From Tolypocladium sp. Sup5 PDA-1 (Eukaryota; Ascomycota; Sordariomycetes; Hypocreales; Ophiocordycipitaceae), in the NCBI GenBank assembly GCA_000750105.3, contig JPHH03000051.1, positions 62,001 to 126,000 on the forward strand: a stretch of DNA of 64,000 bases. Direction: 5' to 3'. The translations under genes and the position numbers were made by a program. Each line of letters opens with the position of its first letter. Within the stretch, counting starts at the first letter, position 1. A model generated the notes under the pieces. That model was given only the letters and a program-made list of their open reading frames with translations. It was not told the DNA's origin and made no database searches. Below, one piece after another: positions 9,393 to 18,387 of this stretch.

Positions 9393-11114
9393 ATGCCGGC
9401 CCAGAATGGAACACAGGTCGGCCAGGTGGAACGTCGTTCCGCCAGCCTCAAACGGCACGCTGGCGTCATTCCAGGTGCCAACGAGGCTCAGAGCCAGCTC
9501 TTCCTCCACTTTGCAAGCAGGGATGAAGAATGGCGCGCAGTGCACGAAAAGAAACTCGTGCGCCGCATCGACCTTCACTTAATGCCGTTCTTGGTCATCA
9601 CGTACCTCCTGAACTTTCTCGACCGGTCAAAGTTGGCCCAGGCGCGGCAAGGGGACTTAGAGAAGGACCTAGGAATGTCCGGGACGGACTTTAACCTGGC
9701 CACCTCCATCTTCTTTGTCGGATACCTTCTCATGCAGCTGCCGTCAAACATGCTCATTACGCGCGTGAGGCCATCGCTGTACCTCGCATTGTCGGCGCTT
9801 CTTTGGGGCATTTTGTCAACCTGCAATGCTGCTGCGCATAACTTTACACAGCTCTTCGTGACGAGATTCTTCTTGGGTAAGCAAACGCCCCTAGTTAATT
9901 CAGTAGAGAATGAACTTTTAAATCGGTATATGTGCTAATAATGGTATACTGAAGGCTTCGTCGAGGCACCATTCTTCCCTGGAGCTGTCTTCCTCATGTC
10001 CTCATGGTACACTCGGGCCGAACTCACGCGGCGCATAGCCTGGTTCTTCTGCGGCAATGCCCTTGCAAACATGTTCGGCGGGTTGATTGCGTATGGCGTT
10101 TTGAAGAACCTGGATGGGGCAATCAACATTGCTGGATGGGTACGCTTGATGCCTTGCGCCCTGCCGTGCACGTGTTCTAAACCGAGACTAACAAGTATCA
10201 GCGCTGGCTCTTCATTGTCGAAGGATTTGCCACGATAGGCGTTTCGCTCGTAGCCGCGTTCTTCCTGCCAGACTACCCTGCGACGACTCGTTGGTTGAGC
10301 GACGAAGAGCGCGCATTCGCAGCCTGGCGCCTGCTGGCCGATATCAACGAGGCAGACGAGAGATCCAGCACCAGTATTTGGAATGGCATCAAGCTTGCTC
10401 TACTTGACTATAGGCTATACCTGTTCGTCTTGTTGACACACATGAGCATACTTGCCATGACGTTCCAATACTTTTCCCTAGTATTGTTCAAACACTAGGC
10501 TTTGATCCTCTCATCACGCTGCTCCTGACAGTCCCAGGCAAGTAAACAGAAAGCGCATGTCCGGAGAACACTAGAGTTACGCCGCTAACACCTTTCCACC
10601 AGCTTGGTTCACAACCTTTGTTGTTGCTGTTTTGGTAAACTGGACGGCTGCCAGATACAACGACCGCTCCATCCACATATTCTGCCTCATGCTGCTGGCT
10701 ACGGCGGGCAACGTTATTGCAACGGTGTCGACGTCGACCGGCGCCCGTTTCTTCGCCATGTTTCTGATGCCGGTCGGTGCCGTGTCCACATATACACTCA
10801 TTGTCGGCTGGGTTGCCAACTCGTTCCCGCGACCGCTCGTCAAGCGCTCGGCGGTGATTGCAATCGCCAACATGATTGGCAACACGGCTTCCATATACGG
10901 CAGCTACATGTACAACGAGAAGACGAGGCCACAGTATGTGCCCGGCGGAAGCGCAAACGCGGTAATAAGCTTCCTGGTTGGGGCGTTGGCCATTGCCCTC
11001 AGGTTTCTGCACAAATGGGAGAATCAGAAGCTGGAAGAGGCCGAGAACGAGGCGGCGGCGGAGGATGGTAGTTCAGCGGAGCGGCGCCCGGCGGGTTTCC
11101 GATATATCTATTAG
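9393..11114 (+). CDS. MFS transporter, anion:cation symporter (ACS, Dal5/Tna1-like) family, with one-base frameshift
   Basis: Four exons (9393-9876, 9955-10139, 10202-10537, 10603-11114) encode a roughly 505-residue permease. Typical ACS blocks are RIDLHLMPFLVITYLLNFLDR, with LDR after TM1, GYLLMQLPSN, RFFLGFVEAPFFPGAVFLMS (across intron 1), SSWYTRAELTRRIAWFFCGN and VANSFPRPLVKRSAVIAIAN. Family members carry small carboxylates, vitamins or ureides into the cell. The last intron is a GC-AG intron (AG|GCAAGT at 10538). Exon 3 is one base short of the phase demanded by that intron, and the missing base falls in the T run at 10472-10475, after which the conserved TM7 loop reads in the next frame. 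It is therefore a recent pseudogene or a sequencing error. It is divergent from the DenD-like gene and probably imports its substrate. Confidence 0.85.
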
Positions 11115-11989
11115 ACAACGCTCCAACTGTTAGTAACTTAGACGACCATAAATATCATCTCTCCTAGTGTACGAAGCCTCTGGTTTATACCTTGCAAGGG
11201 ATAAAATACACTGCAAGGTACCCTAGCCAGCAAGAAGCTGCGTTCTAAGAGGCACCTTGTCATGTATTAACCTCTGTAGAACTTCGGCATAGCTCGAGGT
11301 AAAGATAGAGAGGAACGGCGAGGCACGGTAGGAATAGGGGAATGGCAGGAATAGCGAGGAACGGCGGGAACATTGAGGAACTGCAAGAAACAAGGGAGAA
11401 TTATGGGGAATACATGCTTAGAGCCTTCGCACACCAAAAGGGATAATGGCACGGGCTCGCACTCGTGAGCTGCATTCCATGAACTTGGACTGTAATGCAA
11501 GCCTCATGGAGACGGGTGCCTCTGGACTGGTCGAGAATTCCATGCCGGCGTGAGCCTCGTTCGTCTTTGTTCGCCCGTCCTCGTCGTTGCCCTAGGGTCA
11601 TAAAAAGTCGCTCGTCACCAGTGCATAGCAGGATAGGTGAATGTGGCGAGGCCAGCAGCAGGTCAACCGGGCGTCGTTCACGCGCCGGAGGACGACGTCT
11701 TCCGCCGCCTGCCGCAAGCAAAAAGTGTGTCGATTGTGGTTGACTGCAGCGAACGAACTCGGTCTTCGACGTTCTGTTCACCTTGGGCACCATGACTGAC
11801 CGTGGCCGACCTTGCAGATCAAGCGTGAGCTCCCGAGCTCCGGGCCGCCATGGAATGCTGCAAGCTCAAGGCATCGAGTGCTTCATCAACATCGGCCTAC
11901 GCAACTCGATCTTGGACCAAAGATTTGTCACCCCATGCGCCCTGGCAGCCCTCCCAACCCCGAGCTTGGGCTGAGACTCTCCAAGACAG
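11115..11989. other. Intergenic or degenerate coding DNA
   Basis: No gene recognised. Repeated GGAACGGCG/GGAATAGCG-like units occur at about 11305-11385. The GC-rich part after 11480 may contain unrecognised remains of the regulator gene whose C-terminal half follows, but I could not find a Zn2Cys6 cluster. Confidence 0.35.
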
Positions 11990-12731
11990 CTGGCTGCTCT
12001 GAGAAGGGACCTCGGGCACATGCATGCGAGCCTTGAGCGCACGTACCTGCATCTGAGCATTGACGTGCCGCCGCCTCTCGAGGCGCCGTTCTCCCGCCAT
12101 CTAGCAAGGCCCTGAGCCGGCGCCGGGCGAGTTTCCGTTTTGCCGTTCTTTGCCTTTCCGCTGCATTACCATTGGGAAGCTATATCTCGGTCACCACGCC
12201 TTCCGTGGGCTACGGGACAACCTGATACCATCACCCTTTATCCCCGCCGCGTCAATGGCACACGAAGCATGCCTCGCAGTCTTCCACTTGATCATCCACA
12301 ACGAGGGCCTGCGCTGCAACCTGGTCAAGGTCCCCGCATACATCCACATCGTGATATCGTTTGCGGGCCACTTCCTGCTCAAGCTCTGCCTGAAGCATCG
12401 AGAGCAACTCAAGATAGCTCCGCGGTCTCGTCGCTCAGAGACATGCCCATGACGCCGCAGCACCCCCTGTCTCGGGTCACAGACGGGCTGGCGAAGCGGC
12501 TTGTCGAGTTTGCAGCCGCCTACGGAACAGTCCCTCACGGAGCCGATTGTGTCCCGAGTCGTCGAAAAGCAAGGAGTCAGCGGCGAGGACCTCAGCGCGC
12601 CGATGGCCGATATACCAGACGAATCCCGTCCTGTGTTTGACTTGGAACACGGCGTTATGCCCGATGAGTTTACCTACGCAGACCTAAGCGACTTTGCTTT
12701 CAAGGCACCCCTTCCCAACTTCACCATGTAA
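11990..12731 (+). pseudogene. Fungal transcription factor (Zn2Cys6-type), C-terminal remnant
   Basis: The C-terminal part of a fungal-specific transcription factor is readable in pieces. KLYLGHHAFRGLRDNLIP, AASMAHEACLAVFHLI and VPAYIHIVISFAGHFLLKLC occur in one frame from 12150. TPQHPLSRVTDGLAKRLVEF reads in the next frame from about 12415. The first frame is resumed at about 12530 and ends FAFKAPLPNFTM with a stop at 12731. Two compensating shifts (about 12412 and 12530) are thus needed. No Zn2Cys6 DNA-binding cluster and no clean N-terminal half are present upstream. The position between a transporter and an SDR suggests it once regulated this catabolic group. Whether the shifts are real or sequencing errors is open; the missing N-terminus argues for decay. 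Confidence 0.65.
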
Positions 12732-13134
12732 TGCGACAATCTGGGTCTGTAGAATAGGTACCTATAATTCCTCGTGCGTCTAAACTTGATACCACGCAGC
12801 AGAATTTGGTGCGAACCAGCTGCTAGCCAATGCCCTCCTCAGACTGGACCTGGGGGTCTGACCTATAATGTGCTTTGTTAATAGAGAGCCCCTGGCAGTT
12901 TGTCAGATGCGAGCCAAAGTCCTCGCCACCCTCCTGCACCGCGATTGCCCACAGCGAAACCATAAGACGATCTAACCTTGCATTCGTTTGGCCCATATTC
13001 CACTGGTTCACGAAGCCCCTGTGGCCGAAGTTCTACCACTCTCAAAGCCTCAGATCAGCGGTTGCGGAGGAAGTATCCGTACGATCTTGCGCTTCTCTGA
13101 GTCATTCAACTCCACGCTCGCTAGCTCCTGATCA
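12732..13134. other. Intergenic, SDR promoter region
   Basis: About 400 bp without recognisable coding sequence between the regulator remnant and the SDR gene. Confidence 0.4.
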
Positions 13135-13992
13135 ATGGAGCGGACCACCATCGTCTTCGTCTTCACACCACATCCCACCTTATGCTGTCCAACAACGCTC
13201 AACAGGCATGGCTGCAAAAATGCGTGCCGGTGCGGGCTACATCGAGTCCCTTTCGGTCTCACAGGGCGTGTTGCTGTAGTGACAGGAGGCAGCTCCGGCA
13301 TTGGACGCGAGATGGCCACTGCCATGGGCATGGCTGGGGCCACGGTAGTCATTGTCGCTCGCCGCCCAGAACCGATACAGGACACGGTCAATCACCTTTT
13401 ACGCGCCGGCGTAAAGGCGTTTGGGCTGCCCTTGGACGTTCGTGATGCCGATGCCATCAACGACGCAGTCGTCAAAGCACATGGCGTTCCCGACATTCTG
13501 GTCAATGCTGCCAGCATCAACCCACGGCCCCATATGAATCAGCTGTCAGTCAAAAACTGGAAAGAGACGCTGTCGGTGAATCTCACGGCACCCTTTGCCC
13601 TCGGCCAAAAGTTCGGGCCAGCCATGGCGGAGCGAGGTAGCGGGCGCATCATCAACCTCGTCAGCCAGCAGGCATTCCGGGCATTCGGCAACAGCGGTGC
13701 ATACGGAGCATCCAAAGCTGGGCTAGCTGCCCTCACTCGATCCCAGGCAGAGGTTTGGTCCCGGCGCGGCGTGCTGTGCAACTCGGTGGCTCCAGGGCTG
13801 GTTGAGACGCCCATGACCATGGCCGTCTTCGGCGACGAGGAGAAGAGCAAAGTTCACGCATCGCGCACCATGACTGGGAGAAACGGTGTTGCGCAGGACT
13901 TTGCCGGTGTTGCAGTCTACCTTGCCGGCGACGCGAGCAAAGCGGTGACGGGTCAGGTAATCTTTGTTGATGGGGGATATTCAGCAACGTGA
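13135..13992 (+). CDS. Short-chain dehydrogenase/reductase, gluconate 5-dehydrogenase-like
   Basis: A 285-residue frame carries a complete classical SDR: VAVVTGGSSGIGREM (NAD(P)-binding TGxxxGIG), DVRDAD, ILVNAASIN in place of NNAG, the catalytic Ser in IINLVSQQ, YGASKAG (YxxxK), VAPGLVETPM and the C-terminal VTGQVIFVDGGYS. Classical SDRs with this tail are cytosolic reductases of sugars, sugar acids or acyl carriers; the gluconate 5-dehydrogenase branch is the closest by eye. The first roughly 45 residues before the Rossmann fold are unlike the family and rich in Cys and His, so the true start may lie in a short upstream exon; 13135 is the only in-frame ATG before the motif. It lies at the end of the DenD-like/transporter/regulator group and would suit a second oxidation or reduction step. 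Confidence 0.85.
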   Translation: MERTTIVFVFTPHPTLCCPTTLNRHGCKNACRCGLHRVPFGLTGRVAVVTGGSSGIGREMATAMGMAGATVVIVARRPEPIQDTVNHLLRAGVKAFGLPLDVRDADAINDAVVKAHGVPDILVNAASINPRPHMNQLSVKNWKETLSVNLTAPFALGQKFGPAMAERGSGRIINLVSQQAFRAFGNSGAYGASKAGLAALTRSQAEVWSRRGVLCNSVAPGLVETPMTMAVFGDEEKSKVHASRTMTGRNGVAQDFAGVAVYLAGDASKAVTGQVIFVDGGYSAT

Positions 13993-14397
13993 TAGCTATG
14001 TCCTCAATTAATATCCTACATCTTCCTAAACTCAATGAAGGGAGTAGGAACCCGGGTACTGCTGTCTCCTATAAATATCCATTCTAAGTCAAGCCAAGAC
14101 TGAATACAGGCTATCGCAGTGCATGCGAGGATCACCTTTGACGCCCAGCCGCCGCTGGAAATGCCAAGTAGTTGACCTCGAGAGTATGTCGATCCCATCG
14201 ACCTCACGGCAGATGAATGTGAAACAGTAACCCATTTCAGATCGCTGCAATTGACCAAGACCATCTTGCTCCACGTGCACCAGCGATCTCTCGGTGGCCG
14301 CGCACGATGTCAGCCTTGAGAGGCACCCTCCGTCCTTGCCACTCTGTGAGTCACTCGGCCAAACAGCGTCACCAACAGCCTCGTGGTCGGTAGCGAG

Positions 14398-14404
14398 TAT
14401 AAAT
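14398..14404 (+). promoter_or_regulatory. TATA box of the F-box-like gene
   Basis: TATAAAT lies 97 bp upstream of the chosen start at 14501 and favours that start over the ATG at 14294, which lies upstream of the box. The rest of 13993-14500 shows no gene. Confidence 0.5.
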
Positions 14405-14500
14405 CAAGAGGCTTCATACATCCTAGAACCTCAACTACGCTTCATTTCGCACATCGCCATTCTGAGGCCCACCCAGTACATCCTGCGCCACACGACGACC

Positions 14501-15832
14501 ATGCCCTTGACGGTTTCGATCAAGCCGCCCTCCTGGTACAGCCCTCGACCCAAGAAGCTGGGCCTCAAACATCTGCCGTACGAAATCCGAACTAGAATTT
14601 ACGAATTTGTGCTGGTCGAGTGCCCGCGATGGGACAAGAAGCACGAATTGCCTTGTCGTTATAAACCAGTCGACACGAACGGGTTTGAGATTCCGCCATT
14701 CCTCTTGTCCGACGTTGTGCTGGGGGATCGCCCTTGGAGCATAGAGACAATCTCCCAATGCGCCTGCGCCAAGCGCAAAGGCCTCGCGCTTCTCCTGGCT
14801 AGCAGGGAAATACACAGCCATGCTTGTCCCATTTTTTGGTCAAAAAATACCTTTTGCTTCCTAGACGGCTGGGAGTTTGCCATTGCCGTCGGTCATATGC
14901 TTCGTCCCGATTGTCGCGATCACCTACGGTCAATAAGCGTCATGAGCCCGGATCGGACAGGGCATCCAAGACACATGCGATGGGTGCGTGGTTTCAAGCC
15001 GAGCCCGACAACCGATTTTTGGGACGTTGCTCTGCAATGCACGCGCCTTGAGAAGCTCGAGATTCCCCCAGCGTATCTCAAGGACTTGAAATCTCGCAGC
15101 ACCGGGTTCCATCGCATTACGGCAAAATTGGCCCATCTCCAACCCTTATTCTTGACTCAATTGATTCCATTCTGTAGAAACGACTTCTATTGGGAGTACC
15201 CATGGCCATCGTGTCAACGGGACCACCCCTTCACCACATACGCCAGATGTATACGCAGATTGCCCTGCCACGGGCACATGCGCGGAGACGACATTACCGA
15301 ACTTTGTCGTGACTTGGAGTATAACTTCCGGGTGCACGTTGACACTGCTGTGAAGACAAGATTTCTGGGGGCAGACGCAGATCAGCTGCATGACTGGAGG
15401 GACACGTTCAAACTCGCGCCTGGATTACACGAGCACAGCGACACTCGCCACATTACCCTACCCTCGGGGGAAACCACAACCATCAAATTTTACGGACTGC
15501 CCGTGAGCAAATCGACAAAGATAAGGATAGCCAGGAACAGGATGGCATTAGAACGACCCCAAAAGCAGTTGGGCGGATTGAGCTTTACTCAACATGCGGA
15601 GGCGCGGAGACAGCGGCAGCGGAAGAAGCAAGAGAGGGCAGAGCAAGCGCTTCGAGAACGGCAAATGCACAAAGAGCTCCTTGCTGAACGGCGGGCGCGG
15701 CGCTTGGGGCTGAAGACGGCGGAAAGACAAGCGTCCAAGGCAACCAAGGAGCTGATCCGGCACTCTGTAAAGCAGAGCAAGGAAGATCGGCGTAAAGAGA
15801 GGAAGAGTGTGTGTCCGGCGGGTGAACGTTGA
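14501..15832 (+). CDS. F-box-like / DUF7730-type fungal protein with basic C-terminal coil
   Basis: A single exon of 443 residues. Near the N-terminus LGLKHLPYEIRTRIYEFVLV matches the LPxEIRxxIYxxxL signature of the fungal F-box-like/DUF7730 group. Next come LALLLASREIHSHACPIFWS and a KNTFCFLDGWEF block, the usual continuation in that group, and a segment rich in Trp and Cys. The last 110 residues (from about 330) are an Arg/Lys/Glu/Gln-rich predicted coiled coil (for example RRQRQRKKQERAEQALRER). The start at MPLTVSIKPPSW was chosen because a TATA box lies 97 bp upstream, although the frame is open to 14294. Proteins of this group are numerous and variable in Sordariomycetes; a link to ubiquitin ligases is assumed from the F-box resemblance but untested. 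Confidence 0.75.
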   Translation: MPLTVSIKPPSWYSPRPKKLGLKHLPYEIRTRIYEFVLVECPRWDKKHELPCRYKPVDTNGFEIPPFLLSDVVLGDRPWSIETISQCACAKRKGLALLLASREIHSHACPIFWSKNTFCFLDGWEFAIAVGHMLRPDCRDHLRSISVMSPDRTGHPRHMRWVRGFKPSPTTDFWDVALQCTRLEKLEIPPAYLKDLKSRSTGFHRITAKLAHLQPLFLTQLIPFCRNDFYWEYPWPSCQRDHPFTTYARCIRRLPCHGHMRGDDITELCRDLEYNFRVHVDTAVKTRFLGADADQLHDWRDTFKLAPGLHEHSDTRHITLPSGETTTIKFYGLPVSKSTKIRIARNRMALERPQKQLGGLSFTQHAEARRQRQRKKQERAEQALRERQMHKELLAERRARRLGLKTAERQASKATKELIRHSVKQSKEDRRKERKSVCPAGER

Positions 15833-16592
15833 GCGAGGATTAACGGTGTGCCTGATATGGTTATGAGGGTTGATGAGACAGAGTCGGGCTGCCTGCTGCA
15901 TCATGCATAACGCGGTAGTATCGAATTTGGCAATTCAAAGTGAGGTTCTTTCGCAATCGCTTCCATGTCGTTCGCCGGGCTACGAAGTACATGCATGCAC
16001 CGAGCAGAGAGAGGGCTCACTCCGTACTTCGGACACGGACCGGCATTGCCTAATTCAGTAACAGCTAAAAATATGTACCTGGCGCCGAAATGCCCGAAGC
16101 AGGCACAGCTCGCGGCTCGGAGGTCCTCCAACGGCCCCGATTGACTAAGTGACTTCAAGGGTCCTTGGCCCAAAGGTACCCGCAGGTAACCAACAATGCC
16201 ATGGCAATCTCAGGGTCCAAGTTTGAATGCACAATCTACGGCATGATATGCTCAGCTGCGGATACAGTCCGCCTAGACGCAGCCATGTTGCTTCAGCCAG
16301 ACGCACGCCAAGCCAATGTATTCTATTATTCCATGACGCCCCAAGGGTATGTACTATATGTACTACTGGTAGAACAGCCCACCACCGAGGTCCCACTGCG
16401 GCAACAGGTCCAAGTGACGTCACTGCTGCGGCTGAGCCAGCTGTATCCCAAGAGGCCGCCAGCAACTTGTCAGGTACCACGAGACCCTGTATAAAATACC
16501 TGCATGTCCATTCTTGCCTGAGCTTGCTTGAGCGCCCTCCGACTGTCGCGAACACATCTGGTTGGGCTAATCAGCGCATTCACAAATCCCAA
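15833..16592. other. Intergenic, promoter of the LOR gene
   Basis: Roughly 760 bp without recognised genes. TATAAAATA at 16490-16498, 95-103 bp before the LOR start, is the probable core promoter. A CTCCGTACTTCGGAC element lies near 16019-16033. Confidence 0.5.
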
Positions 16593-17257
16593 ATGGCCCA
16601 GCTCCCGCCCGTTCAACGCCCGGTCGGCATCTTTGCCAACTTCATCGCCAAAGATGGCGAGACACTGATCCTCAAAGAGAAGCTGATGTCGCTGTCCGGC
16701 GATAGCTTCGACATCAAACTCGCCAACGGCCAGCCCATCTTCAAGGTCCAGGGCCGGCACATGACAGTCTCGGGCCGCAAATCCGTCTACGACATGAGTG
16801 GCAACCACCTCTTCGATATCGTCAAGGAACACCTACACATCCACTCCACGTACGTCGCAGAGGACCCCCAGGGAAAGAAGATTCTCGAAATCAAGAGCTC
16901 TTTTAAGCGTACGCCCTGCCCCACGACGCTCTACTCCCCAAGCACAACCTTTCCGGGACGAGAGCTAACCGCGATGTGTCGAACATAGTGATTGGCAGCA
17001 AGGCGACAGCAGAGTTCCAATCGGCCAGCGGCCAAGCCGAGACGTTGACGATGAGCGGCAACTGGATGGACACCTCGGCCGATATCGTATGCAAGAACAC
17101 AGGGGCAGTCGTCGCGCGCATCGACCGCAAGCTACTGCGCGCCCGCGAGATTTTTGGAGGCCAGCAGACTTACGCACTCGTCGTCGCGCCTGGCGTTGAC
17201 ATGGCGCTGATGGTTGCGCTCTGCATTGCGCTGGATGAGAAGAACAATGACAAATAG
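16593..17257 (+). CDS. LURP-one-related (LOR, DUF567/tubby-like fold) protein
   Basis: Two exons (16593-16908 and 16989-17257) join in frame to 194 residues. The 80 bp intron has a GTACGC donor, an internal CTAAC and a CATAG acceptor. The protein follows the LOR pattern: TLILKEKLMSLSGDSFDI, FKVQGRHMTVSGRKSVYD, GNHLFDIVKEHLHIHSTY, KILEIKSSF, then after the intron FQSASGQAETLTMSGNWMD and a C-terminal YALVVAPGVDMALMVALC, which matches the hydrophobic terminal helix of the family. Length is typical. The fold resembles tubby C-terminal and phospholipid scramblase domains; the fungal members have no settled function, and plant relatives respond to infection. The start is the ATG about 100 bp after a TATA box. 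Confidence 0.88.
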
Positions 17258-17579
17258 GGCCGCTGTAGCCTGACAGGAGATGTCTTTAGTGATACCACCA
17301 GCATTCCGATTAGCCGGCCTATGACTACACTACTTTAATTCTCTCCAGAACCCACCAAGTAGTAGCCAAGGTACGCAGAATATGCACCGGATACCGAAAT
17401 AGGGAGGCCGTGACAACGGCATCCCACAAGCTTGCCGCTTGGAAAGCTGTCCAACTGGTGGCACACGAGTCCAGTAACCTCTGTGTGTGTGCATTGAACT
17501 ATATACGTAGGGTGGGAGGCTGGTCAACTCAGCAACACTGCAAACGCCGGCGATAATTCACTGCCCGACTCTCTAGAAC

Positions 17580-18302
17580 TCAAAATCCAACCTTGATGTC
17601 CCATCCGGACGAAGACTGGGTAGCCGAGTATCCCGCCTTGCCCACGCAGTCACCATATTCGTAGACCTTGGTCACCTCGCCACCACTAGCCCCGCTCGTG
17701 TTGGAAGTGGGATTTCCAAAGAAGGCCTCGGTCTTGGGCAAAGAAGAGCAGGTGTGTGAAGGCTGCCCATTCCAGGTGTAGTACTCGACAAAGCCAACCT
17801 GCCCGTTCTTGATCCCTCCCGCACCAGATGGCAATGTCCACTCTCCGACAACATTCGAGTCTCCCGTAACAGTGTCAACGAGCGTCCCCCTCCATGTGGT
17901 GTCTCCAGTATTCTCGATAACAAGGTTATAGGTGTGACTATAGTCTCCATTGATGTCCACGGCGCAGCTGACACCCGAACCCCCATCAGCACCGTCGTGA
18001 CAGTTGGGGTGCGCAGTTGTTGTGCCACTCTGGAACGAAGAGAAGGCAGCGTGGACGACGCTGTTGCCATTGGAGTCGCTCCTGGGCTGCAGGCCGGTGT
18101 AGCCGACGTCGTCAACATTATTGAAGTTGAACTGTTGCGCAAAGTAGAAGCCAGAAGTGTGTGGAGCATTGGCCATGTTGAAGGGGAACGTGATGTCGTT
18201 TAGGCCGTCGGAGGGCGCACTGGAGAACGACCAGTCATTCCCGACTAGGGCGAGTCCGAGTGATGGCGCATATGACGCCAAGATTGCCGCGGTGAGCTTC
18301 AT
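17580..18302 (-). CDS. Secreted protein of unknown function, Cys-rich, Streptomyces/fungal extracellular type
   Basis: A single exon of 240 residues reads MKLTAAILASYAPSLGLALV (signal peptide) followed by DWSFSSAPSDGLNDITFPFN. Later blocks are SGFYFAQQFNFNN, GYTGLQPRSDSNG, NCHDGADGGSGVSCAVDI and DTTWRGTLVDTVTG, and then WTLPSGAGGIKNGQVGFVEYY. The repeated beta-strand spacing and the GYTGLQPR block resemble an extracellular family (DUF3472-like or lectin-like sandwich) known from actinomycetes and ascomycetes; I could not assign a function. The start at 18302 is chosen because it gives the signal sequence and lies about 80 bp after a TATA box; the frame itself is open to 18440. Even cysteine count suggests disulfides. 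It is 320 bp from the LOR gene in a tail-to-tail arrangement. Confidence 0.8.
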   Translation of the reverse strand: MKLTAAILASYAPSLGLALVGNDWSFSSAPSDGLNDITFPFNMANAPHTSGFYFAQQFNFNNVDDVGYTGLQPRSDSNGNSVVHAAFSSFQSGTTTAHPNCHDGADGGSGVSCAVDINGDYSHTYNLVIENTGDTTWRGTLVDTVTGDSNVVGEWTLPSGAGGIKNGQVGFVEYYTWNGQPSHTCSSLPKTEAFFGNPTSNTSGASGGEVTKVYEYGDCVGKAGYSATQSSSGWDIKVGF

Positions 18303-18380
18303 TTTCGTTGCTTCGTTGGGTAGTTGGCACTTTGAAGCAGCTATGAAGATGCTATTGAGAGTAGGATGAGGGTGCAGCTC

Positions 18381-18387
18381 CTTTATA
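18381..18387 (-). promoter_or_regulatory. TATA box of the secreted-protein gene
   Basis: TATAAAG on the minus strand, about 80 bp upstream of the start at 18302. Confidence 0.5.

Noticed and set aside
10488..11012. Minus-strand open frame (174 codons)
   Set aside because: Antisense to the last exon of the ACS transporter, whose helices are clearly coding.
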